Assembly: GCA_028752905.1 (NCBI GenBank)
Contig: JAQNBH010000005.1
Coordinates: 1,733,725-1,797,724, forward strand
Direction: 5' to 3'
Source: Cladorhizidae sp. MBARI D1340-BT2
Lineage: Eukaryota > Porifera > Demospongiae > Poecilosclerida > Cladorhizidae
DNA length: 64,000 nt
Shown: one piece after another, positions 40,198 through 50,994 of the stretch
How the letters are laid out: every line of letters starts with the position of its first letter
Numbering within the stretch: the stretch's first letter is position 1
Program-made: the position numbers and the translations under genes
Notes under the pieces: model-generated
Told to the model about the DNA's origin: nothing
The model's input: only the letters and a program-made list of their open reading frames with translations
The model's database searches: none

Positions 40198-40895
40198 GAG
40201 GTCGGGGAGTGAGGTGTGGAGACCAGTGGAGAGCATACACCACAGCAGGAGCAATGCCGAGGATCACAGCACACCGTACAGTGATGAGGTCGGGGAGTGA
40301 GGTGTGGAGACCAGTGGAGAGCATACACCACAGCAGGAGCAATGCCGAGGATCACAGCACACCGTACAGTGATGAGGTCGGGGAGTGAGGTGTGGAGACC
40401 AGTGGAGACCACACACCACAGCAGGAGCAATGCTGAGGATCACAGCACACCGTACAGTGATGAGGTCGGGGAGTGAGGTGTGGAGACCAGTGGAGAGCAT
40501 ACACCACAGCAGGAGCAATGCCGGGGATCACAGCACACCGTACAGTGATGAGGTCGGGGAGTGAGGTGTGGAGACCAGTGGAGAGCATACACCACAGCAG
40601 GAGCAATGCCGAGGATCACAGCACACCGTACAGTGATGAGGTCGGGGAGTGAGGTGTGGAGACCAGTGGAGACCACACACCACAGCAGGAGCAATGCTGA
40701 GGATCACAGCACACCGTACAGTGATGAGGTCGGGGAGTGAGGTGTGGAGACCAGTGGAGAGCATACACCACAGCAGGAGCAATGCCGGGGATCACAGCAC
40801 ACCGTACAGTGATGAGGTCGGGGAGTGAGGTGTGGAGACCAGTGGAGAGCATACACCACAGCAGGAGCAATGCCGAGGATCACAGCACACCGTAC
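40198..40895. repeat. Minisatellite, 88-bp unit inside the Merlin-like relic, 8 copies
   Basis: The unit core is GATGAGGTCGGGGAGTGAGG then TGTGGAGACCAGTGGAGAGC and ending CACACCGTACAGT. It encodes, with one frameshift, RSGSEV and DQWRAYTT...ITAHRTV of the transposase. Copy variants repeat every third unit (264 bp), so the array grew by trimer duplication. The last unit runs in frame into NHSLFFKDP. Confidence 0.93.
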
Positions 40896-41099
40896 AGTGA
40901 ATCACTCCTTGTTTTTCAAGGATCCAGTAAAGCTATTGGACAGAGTCAAAACAAAGTTCAAACAAATGCAAGGCGTGCATCAGCACCATCTCCCAAGCTA
41001 CTTGGATGAACTTATGTGGTTCGAGCATACCATTCTAGAGAAGTTTTCAAACGTACATGTCGTGACACGTCACTAAAATCCCTGGCTAGTTACTGTTTG

Positions 41100-41235
41100 C
41101 ATGAACATAAACAATAATAAATAACAGTAATGAATAACAGTAACAGTAATGAGTAACAGTAATGAATGAATAACAGTTGAATAACTAATGAATAACAGTA
41201 ATGATGAATAACAGTAATGAATAACAGTAATGAAC
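41100..41235. repeat. Short repeat, ATAACAGTAATGA units
   Basis: About ten irregular 13-14-bp units of AATAACAGTAATG at the left margin of the hAT relic. Confidence 0.85.
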
Positions 41236-41717
41236 AATATGGACAATTTTCACTACGAAAAGAATTAAAAATGTGCGTAGATTTATGCGGGTCTGGTCCG
41301 TGAAATTGACGTGATCCTCCAAGCATACTTAGAGAAGAAACTTCACTCTGTAGAAACCTAGAGCGCCCTTGCATTTCTACTGTGTGCACTAATTGGAAAG
41401 ATGCTACTGTGAAGTTTTCCAAGGCAACCTTCCATAAGCATGCTGTACTCAGACAATCTCCACCCACAACAACACAAGACACAGATGAGTTTGTCTTCAC
41501 AGTTTGCTGACGCCCATGCTTCCTAAACATGTTGTCATCTTTTAAATATCTGACCAGGCAATGTCTTCCTCTCCTCTCGAGGCTTCAAACTACATTCAGT
41601 CACTCGACATGCTGAAGATGACGCCAGAATTGCTGACTGGACAAAGAAGCAAAAAGAAATATTCTTCTGGAGAGATGCAGAATGAAATGTTGAAAATGAT
41701 GGCACTCGTGATTCCTT

Positions 41718-44700
41718 GCAAGTTAGCATTGTCCAGTCACTTTTATACTGCCATGGTTGAGGAAGATGTGAGTAACACTGAGCAAGTTAGCATGTCAGTC
41801 ACTTTTATACTGCCATGGTTGAGGAAGATGTGAGTAACACTGAGCAAGTTAGCATGTCTGTTCAGAGCAGCCACTTTTATACTGCCATGGTTGAGGAAGA
41901 TGTGAGTAACATTGAGCAAGTTAGCATGTCTGTTCAGAACAGTCACTTTTATACTGCCATGGTTGAGGAAGATGTGAGTAACATTGAGCAAGTTAGCATG
42001 GTCTGTTCAGAACAGTCACTTTTATACTGCCATGGTTGAGGAAGATGTGAGTAACACTGAGCAAGTTAGCATGTCTGTTCAGAACAGTCACTTTTATACT
42101 GCCATGGTTGAGGAAGATGTGAGTAACACTGAGCAAGTTAGCATGTCTGTTCAGAGCAGCCACTTTTATACTGCCATGGTTGAGGAAGATGTGAGTAACA
42201 TTGAGCAAGTTAGCATGGTCTGTTCAGAACAGTCACTTTTATACTGCCATGGTTGAGGAAGATGTGAGTAACACTGAGCAAGTTAGCATGTCTGTTCAGA
42301 ACAGTCACTTTTATACTGCCATGGTTGAGGAAGATGTGAGTAACACTGAGCAAGTTAGCATGTCTGTTCAGAGCAGTCACTTTTATACTGTCATGGTTGA
42401 GGAAGATGTGAGTAACACTGAGCAAGTTAGCATGTCAGTCACTTTTATACTGCCATGGTTGAGGAAGATGTGAGTAACACTGAGCAAGTTAGCATGTCTG
42501 TTCAGAACAGCCACTTTTATACTGCCATGGTTGAGGAAGATGTGAGTAACACTGAGCAAGTTAGCATGTCTGTTCAGAACAGTCACTTTTATACTGCCAT
42601 GGTTGAGGAAGATGTGAGTAACACTGAGCAAGTTAGCATGTCTGTTCAGAACAGTCACTTTTATACTGCCATGGTTGAGGAAGATGTGAGTAACACTGAG
42701 CAAGTTAGCATGTCTGTTCAGAACAGTCACTTTTATACTGCCATGGTTGAGGAAGATGTGAGTAACACTGAGCAAGTTAGCATTTCAGCAGTCACTTTTA
42801 TACTGCCATGGTTGAGGAAGATGTGAGTAACACTGAACAAGTTAGCATGTCAGTCACTTTTATACTGCCATGGTTGAGGAAGATGTGAGTAACACTGAGC
42901 AAGTTAGCATGTCTGTTCAGAACAGCCACTTTTATACTGCCATGGTTGAGGAAGATGTGAGTAACACTGAGCAAGTTAGCATGTCTGTTCAGAACAGTCA
43001 CTTTTATACTGCCATGGTTGAGGAAGATGTGAGTAACACTGAGCAAGTTAGCATGTCTGTTCAGAACAGTCACTTTTATACTGCCATGGTTGAGGAAGAT
43101 GTGAGTAACACTGAGCAAGTTAGCATGTCTGTTCAGAACAGTCACTTTTATACTGCCATGGTTGAGGAAGATGTGAGTAACACTGAGCAAGTTAGCATTT
43201 CAGCAGTCACTTTTATACTGCCATGGTTGAGGAAGATGTGAGTAACACTGAACAAGTTAGCATGTCAGTCACTTTTATACTGCCATGGTTGAGGAAGATA
43301 TGAGTAAACACTGAGCAAGTTAGCATGTCTGTTCAGAGCAGCCACTTTTATACTGCCATGGTTGAGGAAGATGTGAGTAACATTGAGCAAGTTAGCATGG
43401 TCTGTTCAGAACAGTCACTTTTATACTGCCATGGTTGAGGAAGATGTGAGTAACACTGAGCAAGTTAGCATGTCTGTTCAGAACAGTCACTTTTATACTG
43501 CCATGGTTGAGGAAGATGTGAGTAACACTGAGCAAGTTAGCATGTCTGTTCAGAGCAGCCACTTTTATACTGCCATGGTTGAGGAAGATGTGAGTAACAT
43601 TGAGCAAGTTAGCATGGTCTGTTCAGAACAGTCACTTTTATACTGCCATGGTTGAGGAAGATGTGAGTAACACTGAGCAAGTTAGCATGTCTGTTCAGAA
43701 CAGTCACTTTTATACTGCCATGGTTGAGGAAGATGTGAGTAACACTGAGCAAGTTAGCATGTCTGTTCAGAGCAGTCACTTTTATACTGTCATGGTTGAG
43801 GAAGATGTGAGTAACACTGAGCAAGTTAGCATGTCAGTCACTTTTATACTGCCATGGTTGAGGAAGATGTGAGTAACACTGAGCAAGTTAGCATGTCTGT
43901 TCAGAACAGCCACTTTTATACTGCCATGGTTGAGGAAGATGTGAGTAACACTGAGCAAGTTAGCATGTCTGTTCAGAACAGTCACTTTTATACTGCCATG
44001 GTTGAGGAAGATGTGAGTAACACTGAGCAAGTTAGCATGTCTGTTCAGAACAGTCACTTTTATACTGCCATGGTTGAGGAAGATGTGAGTAACACTGAGC
44101 AAGTTAGCATGTCTGTTCAGAACAGTCACTTTTATACTGCCATGGTTGAGGAAGATGTGAGTAACACTGAGCAAGTTAGCATTTCAGCAGTCACTTTTAT
44201 ACTGCCATGGTTGAGGAAGATGTGAGTAACACTGAACAAGTTAGCATGTCAGTCACTTTTATACTGCCATGGTTGAGGAAGATGTGAGTAACACTGAGCA
44301 AGTTAGCATGTCAGCCACTTTTATACTGCCATGGTTGAGGAAGATGTGAGTAACACTGAGCAAGTTAGCATGTCAGTCACTTTTATACTGCCATGGTTGA
44401 GGAAGATGTGAGTAACACTGAGCAAGTTAGCACTTTTATACTGCCATGGTTGAGGAAGATGCGAGTAACACTGAGCAAGTTAGCATGTCTGTTCAGAACA
44501 GTCACTTTTATACTGCCATGGTTGAGGAAGATGCGAGTAACACTGAGCAAGTTAGCATGTCTGTTCAGAGCAGTCACTTTTATACTGCCATGGTTGAGGA
44601 AGATGTGAGTAACACTGAGCAAGTTAGCATGTCAGTCACTTTTATACTGCCATGGTTGAGGAAGATGTGAGTAACACTGAGCAAGTTAGCATGTCAGCCA

Positions 44701-45563
44701 CTTTTATACTGCCATGGTTGAGGAAGATGTGAGTAACACTGAGCAAGTTAGCATGTCTGTTCGGAGCAGCCACTTTTATACTGCCATGGTTGAGGAAGAT
44801 GTGAGTAACACTGAGCAAGTTAGCATGTCAGTCACTTTTATACTGCCATGGTTGAGGAAGATGTGAGTAACACTGAGCAAGTTAGCATGTCTGTTCAGAG
44901 CAGTCACTTTTATACTGCCATGGTTGAGGAAGATGTGAGTAACACTGAGCAAGTTAGCATGTCTGTTCAGAACAGTCACTTTTATACTGCCATGGTTGAG
45001 GAAGATGTGAGTAACACTGAGCAAGTTAGCATGTCAGCCACTTTTATACTGCCATGGTTGAGGAAGATGTGAGTAACACTGAGCAAGTTAGCATGTCTGT
45101 TCGGAGCAGCCACTTTTATACTGCCATGGTTGAGGAAGATGTGAGTAACACTGAGCAAGTCAGCATGTCAGTCACTTTTATACTGCCATGGTTGAGGAAG
45201 ATGTGAGTAACACTGAGCAAGTTAGCATGTCTGTTCAGAGCAGTCACTTTTATACTGCCATGGTTGAGGAAGATGTGAGTAACACTGAACAAGTTAGCAT
45301 GTCAGTCACTTTTATACTGCCATGGTTGAGGAAGATGTGAGTAACACTGAGCAAGTTAGCATGTCAGTCACTTTTATACTGCCATGGTTGAGGAAGATGT
45401 GAGTAACACTGAGCAAGTTAGCATGTCTGTTCAGAACAGTCACTTTTATACTGCCATGGTGGAGGAAGATGTGAGTAACACTGAGCAAGTTAGCATGTCT
45501 GTTCAGAACAGTCACTTTTATACTGCCATGGTTGAGGAAGATGTGAGTAACACTGAACAAGTT
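41718..45563. repeat. Minisatellite, 72/62-bp unit made of hAT coding DNA, about 57 copies
   Basis: The unit core is CACTTTTATACTGCCATGGT then TGAGGAAGATGTGAGTAACA and CTGAGCAAGTTAGCATGTCT. The full 72-bp unit reads HFYTAMVEEDVSNTEQVSMS in the transposase frame; the shorter form lacks CTGTTCAGAA. The array is bounded by GCAAGTT (41,718) and CAAGTT (45,558), at the points where transposase sequence resumes on both sides. Blocks of about 1,399 bp and 415 bp are repeated within it. Confidence 0.95.
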
Positions 45564-46217
45564 GTTCTGTGTTTTCGCTGGTTGATAATAAGTTTGAAGT
45601 GCACGAAGACTTGTTGGCTTATACAAGGTGGACAGAATTGATGTTGGAACCATTTTCTCTGTTATTAAAGATGCACTATTTAGATTAAATTTACCAGTAA
45701 CCCAAGTCGGTCAGGGCTATGATGGTGCGGCAACCATGTCTGGTCGTAGGTCTGGAGTGTACCTTGGCTATTGAAGAGCTCTTTATACACATTGTATGGC
45801 ATGCATTAAATCTGACGTGTGCAGATACAGGCAAGCAGAGCAAAGTCATGAAGGGTTCGCTAGTGAAATTACTAAGTTGATAAGGAATCTATCTCTAGGA
45901 GATAGATGCTTTGGGGGGGGAAATTAAAGCTGAGATGGCCCCACACACACCAGGAGTGAGAGTGCTGTGTCCCACTAGGTGGACGGTACGGGCTGAAGCC
46001 TTGCAGAGTACCTTGGACAACTATGAAATCCTTCAAGAACTGTGTGGATTGAATGTCAAGATTTTGTTATGGTCAAGATTTTGTTATGGATACAGAAATG
46101 AAAGCACAAATTTGTGGAGTTGAATCACAAATGAGGAAGTTCAGAGGGTTTTGTTGTTTCCTTGAGCCATTTGATTCCAAGGACAACTTAGACAACTTAG
46201 ACGCACTTTACAAAGGA

Positions 46218-46362
46218 AAGACATATCAGCAGCAGCAGGACAAGAAGCAGTTAGCAGGACAAGAAGCAGTTAGCAGGACAAGAAGCAGCTAGCAGGACAA
46301 GAAGGAGCGAGCAGCTAGCAGGACAAGAAGCAGCTAGCAGGACAAGAAGCAGCTGGCAGGAC
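46218..46362. repeat. Short repeat in the hAT relic, AGGACAAGAAGCAGCTAGC units
   Basis: About seven units of roughly 19 bp (AGGACAAGAAGCAGTTAGC and variants) lie between the DTEMK-like segment and the SxxxxQL region of the transposase. This is a small tandem expansion inside element coding sequence. Confidence 0.88.
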
Positions 46363-47000
46363 CAAGCAATTGTGTCCATTAGTTGGGGAGAAAGCACTAT
46401 CAAGGTAGAAAGCTAAAACTTTCTGAGCCTCATCACAGAAGAGTCCCACGAGGATCTGATTCAGAGGTGACGATCCAGCAACTCCAAAAGATGACTTTAC
46501 ACGTATCTATTTCGAAGTTCTTGATCTAATTATCACGTACATCACAGATCAATTTGACCAGCCTAGTTTCAGAATATACTTTAATCTAGAGTCACTAATT
46601 CTGAATGGAGTCAAGCATGAAGCAGAATTTGATTTTGTAGTCCGTTTATACTTCAACCCTGCATTCTTAACAACCCATCATGTAATTTCATGGGGGGAAA
46701 TGCTCAATTAAATTTTTTAATTGAGGCTCTAACGCCTGCTCAACAGGAACTCCTCTCCAAAGGTTTGCAACTTGTTTCAACTACTCCTGTCATGCCGGCT
46801 ACAGCTGCAGTTAGAGAGAGGTCATTCAGTGCCCTTCGTAGGGTTAAAGATTACTTACGATCTACTAGGAAGCAGCTGTCTCAATCATCTCATGATTGTA
46901 CATACATACAAAGAGCTTACTGACAACGATAGCAACTGCAAATGAATTTATTCATGAGCACAAGGAGAAAATATTTGAAAAAATCAAATACAGTGACATT

Positions 47001-47689
47001 TAGTTAATACACTATGCACAGCACAGTAATGACAACCTTGTTATGTTATCATGCTCTATTAATGTGTAATATGTCATTTAAAAAAAAAAATTTAATCGAG
47101 GCTTTAACGTCTGCTCAACAGGAACTACTCTCAGAAGGAGAAAGAAGAGGAGTGCATGGCCAGCTCTGTGTGGGCAAGGGCACACTAAAATACTCACCAC
47201 TTCAAATTTCACTCTGACAGGCAAACAGAGAAGGAGAGGGGAGGGAGAGTGCTACAACCGAATGAGGCAATTGCCCTCAATGTGTTGCATATGCCCGAGG
47301 TGGTGTTACTGCAAGTCTTTTTATCACCAGCCTTTACTGGAGGATGCTGTTCGGCCGAGTGAAGACAAGCCCCACCCTCCCCATATATCCATCCATTTGT
47401 TTCTGGAAGTATTGATGCCAATGTGGTTTGGATGGCCACTTTATGAACAGGGGGTGAAGTGCGTCTCTCTGGCATAGCTGTAGAGGTGGAGGCTCTCTTG
47501 TCTCCTTATTGAAGTCTGCATCTTGGGAGCTGTGTCTTGGCCAACCTTGGCACTGCACAGTATGTGGACCCAATGGCCTTCCATCTCTCGCCGCCTATAA
47601 TTTTTGTAGCACCTGACACCACAGCACTCATCCAATACAATACTGTGGGTAAGGGAGATGGTCACAGTATTGCCAAGCTTGTCCTGGCA
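47001..47689. other. Second short hAT copy and unassigned sequence
   Basis: At about 47,085-47,140 the sequence TTTAATCGAGGCTTTAACGT and GCTCAACAGGAACTACTCTC repeats 46,710-46,765 (IEALTPAQQELLS region) with differences, so a piece of the hAT C-terminus is present twice. From 47,170 to 47,690 minus-strand frames of 74-88 codons are open but unassigned. Confidence 0.5.
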
Positions 47690-50600
47690 TGGTGATGCAA
47701 CAGAGGTGAGGGAGCTAGATGTAGTGTTACCAAGCTTGTCCTGGCATGGTCATGCACAGAGGTGAGGGAGCTAGATGTAGTGTTACCAAGCTTGTCCTGG
47801 CATGGTGAGGCACAGAGGTGAGGGAGCTAGATGTAGTGTTACCAAGCTTGTCCTGGCATGGTGAGGCACAGAGGTGAGGGAGCTAGATGTAGTGTTACCA
47901 AGCTTGTCCTGGCATGGTGAGGCACAGAGGTGAGGGAGCTAGATGTAGTGTTACCAAGCTTGTCCTGGCATGGTGAGGCACAGAGGTGAGGGAGCTAGAT
48001 GTAGTGTTACCAAGCTTGTCCTGGCATAGTGATGCAACAGAGGTGAGGGAGCTAGATGTAGTGTTACCAAGCTAGTCCTGGCATGGTGAGGCACAGAGGT
48101 GAGGGAGCTAGATGTAGTGTTACCAAGCTAGTCTCCTGGCATGGTGATGCAACAGAGGTGAGGGAGCTAGATATAGTGTTACCAAGCTTGTCCTGGCATG
48201 GTGAGGCACAGAGGTGAGGGAGCTAGATGTAGTGTTACCAAGCTTGTCCTGGCATGGTGATGCACAGAGGTGAGGGAGCTAGATGTAGTGTTACCAAGCT
48301 AGTCCTGGCATGGTGATGCAACAGAGGTGAGGGAGCTAGATGTAGTGTTACCAAGCTTGTCCTGGCATGGTGATGCACAGAGGTGAGGTAGCTAGATGTA
48401 GTGTTACCAAGCTTGTCCTGGCATGGTGAGGCACAGAGGTGAGGGAGCTAGATGTAGTGTTACCAAGCTTGTCCTGGCATGGTGAGGCACAGAGGTGGAT
48501 GTAGTGTTACCAAGCTTGTCCTGGCATGGTGAGGCACAGAGGTGAGGGAGCTAGATGTAGTGTTACCAAGCTTGTCCTGGCATGGTCATGCACAGAGGTG
48601 AGGGAGCTAGATGTAGTGTTACCAAGCTTGTCCTGGCATGGTGAGGCACAGAGGTGAGGGAGCTAGATGTAGTGTTACCAAGCTTGTCCTGGCATGGTGA
48701 GGCACAGAGGTGGATGTAGTGTTACCAAGCTTGTCCTGGCATGGTGATGCAACAGAGGTGAGGGAGCTAGATGTAGTGTTACCAAGCTTGTCCTGGCATG
48801 GTGATGCAACAGAGGTGAGGGAGCTAGATGTAGTGTTACCAAGCTTGTCCTGGCATGGTGAGGCACAGAGGTGAGGGAGCTAGATGTAGTGTTACCAAGC
48901 TTGTCCTGGCATGGTGAGGCACAGAGGTGAGGGAGCTAGATGTAGTGTTACCAAGCTTGTCCTGGCATGGTGAGGCACAGAGGTGAGGGAGCTAGATGTA
49001 GTGTTACCAACCTTGTCCTGGCATGGTGAGGCACAGAGGTGAGGGAGCTAGATGTAGTGTTACCAAGCTTGTCCTGGCATGGTGAGGCACAGAGGTGAGG
49101 GAGATAGATGTAGTGTTACCAAGCTTGTCCTGGCATGGTGAGGCACAGAGGTGAGGGAGCTAGATGTAGTGTTACCAAGCTTGTCCTGGCATGGTGATGC
49201 ACAGAGGTGAGGGAGCTAGATGTAGTGTTACCAAGCTTGTCCTGGCATGGTGAGGCACAGAGGTGAGGGAGCTAGATGTAGTGTTACCAAGCTTGTCCTG
49301 GCATGGTGAGGCACAGAGGTGAGGGAGCTAGATGTAGTGTTACCAAGCTTGTCCTGGCATGGTGAGGCACAGAGGTGAGGGAGCTAGATGTAGTGTTACC
49401 AAGCTTGTCCTGGCATGGTGAGGCACAGAGGTGAGGGAGCTAGATGTAGTGTTACCAAGCTTGTCCTGGCATGGTGAGGCACAGAGGTGAGGGAGCTAGA
49501 TGTAGTGTTACCAAGCTTGTCCTGGCATGGTGATGCAACAGAGGTGAGGGAGCTAGATGTAGTGTTACCAAGCTTGTCCTGGCATGGTGAGGCACAGAGG
49601 TGAGGGAGCTAGATCTAGTGTTACCAAGCTTGTCCTGGCATGGTGAGGCACAGAGGTGAGGGAGCTAGATGTAGTGTTACTAAGCTTGTCCTGGCATGGT
49701 GAGGCACAGAGGTGAGGGAGCTAGATGTAGTGTTACTAAGCTTGTCCTGGCATGGTGAGGCACAGAGGTGAGGGAGCTAGATGTAGTGTTACCAAGCTTG
49801 TCCTGGCATGGTGAGGCACAGAGGTGAGGGAGCTAGATGTAGTGTTACCAAGCTAGTCCTGGCATGGTGAGGCACAGAGGTGAGGGAGCTAGATGTAGTG
49901 TTACCAAGCTTGTCCTGAGGCACAGAGGTGAGGGAGCTAGATGTAGTGTTACCAAGCTTGTCCTGGCATGGTCATGCACAGAGGTGAGGGAGCTAGATGT
50001 AGTGTTACCAAGCTTGTCCTGGCATGGTGAGGCACAGAGGTGAGGGAGCTAGATGTAGTGTTACCAAGCTAGTCCTGGCATGGTGAGGCACAGAGGTGAG
50101 GTAGCTAGATGTAGTGTTACCAAGCTTGTCCTGGCATGGTGAGGCACAGAGGTGGATGTAGTGTTACCAAGCTTGTCCTGGCATGGTGCACAGAGGTGAG
50201 GTAGCTAGATGTAGTGTTACCAAGCTTGTCCTGGCATGGTGAGGCACAGAGGTGAGGGAGCTAGATGTAGTGTTACCAAGCTAGTCCTGGCATGGTGATG
50301 CAACAGAGGTGAGGGAGCTAGATGTAGTGTTACCAAGCTTGTCCTGGCATGGTGAGGCACAGAGGTGAAGGAGCTAGATGTAGTGTTACCAAGCTTGTCC
50401 TGGCATGGTGATGCAACAGAGGTGGATGTAGTGTTACCAAGCTTGTCCTGGCATGGTGAGGCACAGAGGTGAGGGAGCTAGATGTAGTGTTACCAAGCTT
50501 GTCCTGGCATGGTCATGCACAGAGGTGAGGGAGCTAGATGTAGTGTTACCAAGCTTGTCCTGGCATGGTGAGGCACAGAGGTGAGGGAGCTAGATGTAGT

Positions 50601-50725
50601 GTTACCAAGCTTGTCCTGGCATGGTGAGGCACAGAGGTGGATGAAGTGTTACCAAGCTTGTCCTGGCATGGTGATGCACAGAGGTGAGGGAGATAGATGT
50701 AGTGTTACGAAGCTAGTCCTGGCAG
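47690..50725. repeat. Minisatellite, 56-bp unit, about 54 copies
   Basis: The unit core is TGTAGTGTTACCAAGCTTGT then CCTGGCATGGTGAGGCACAG and AGGTGAGGGAGCTAGA. Variants are GATGCAACAG, GTCATGCAC and a short form lacking GAGGGAGCTA. The last unit reads in frame into VVLGAKNA of the retroelement, so it may also derive from that element, but I cannot match the unit's peptide to a motif. Confidence 0.95.
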
Positions 50726-50994
50726 TTGTGCTGGGTGCAAAGAATGCTGCTGACTCTTCACAGCTCTGTATGTGGGAGGGCAGATATCTTGTCCCGAGGA
50801 TGCTGTGCATGCATTGGAAACGGGATCCTGTCTAGACTTGTTTGAAGTGTTGACCTACACTCAATAAGATCCAGTACAGCTGTCAAGCAATTATAATAAT
50901 TATATATATTTTGATAGATTCCTATTGTCCGTTTTGATAGATGCAATATCCTTGTTTTCAGGAAGGTACAACCCAGGGGGACCCTTTAGCGATG

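Larger units (their letters stand above)
39405..41076 (+). pseudogene. Merlin/IS1595-like transposase relic, interrupted by two arrays
   Basis: Frame-broken pieces appear in the order expected for the ISXO2/IS1595-Merlin family. These are a zinc ribbon CPTCGSAMNKQKCG (about 39,423); SLREGSLF and VNTLPLWQ around 39,600-39,660; DAATLLPIIPHVRSGSEV (about 40,160-40,215); GDQWRAYTTAGAMPRITAHR (in the array and its last unit); then NHSLFFKDP and HHLPSYLDELMW (40,900-41,025). DQW carries the expected catalytic Asp of the (S)DxWxAY motif. The Glu-containing segment is damaged. Stops and frameshifts make it dead. The family name rests on motif pattern alone. Confidence 0.7.
41300..47000 (+). pseudogene. 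ZMYM1-like hAT transposase relic with expanded catalytic segment
   Basis: Broken frames are colinear with TTF/DUF4371/hAT-dimerisation transposases. They are QAYLEKKLHSVET (41,315), NWKDATVKF (41,390), SNYIQSLDMLKMTPELL (41,590), GEMQNEMLKMMAL (41,670), and HFYTAMVEEDVSNTEQV, now a 3.8-kb array. Next come EQVVLCFRW (45,553), GQGYDGAATMSGRRSGV (45,712; YDGA Asp), ALYTHC (45,776), PTRWTVRAEALQSTL (45,975), FNLESLILNGVKHEAEF (46,580) and the dimerisation motif PATAAVRERSFSALRRVKDY (46,796), ending near 47,000. Several frameshifts and stops are present. The first catalytic position reads VEED where active relatives have an Asp-Glu motif. Without the array the body is roughly 1.9 kb. Confidence 0.85.

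Noticed and set aside
34880..41300. TTF fragment at 34.9 kb as the missing N-terminus of the hAT relic at 41.3 kb
   Set aside because: Both cover the same segment after the CIQA motif, so they are separate copies.
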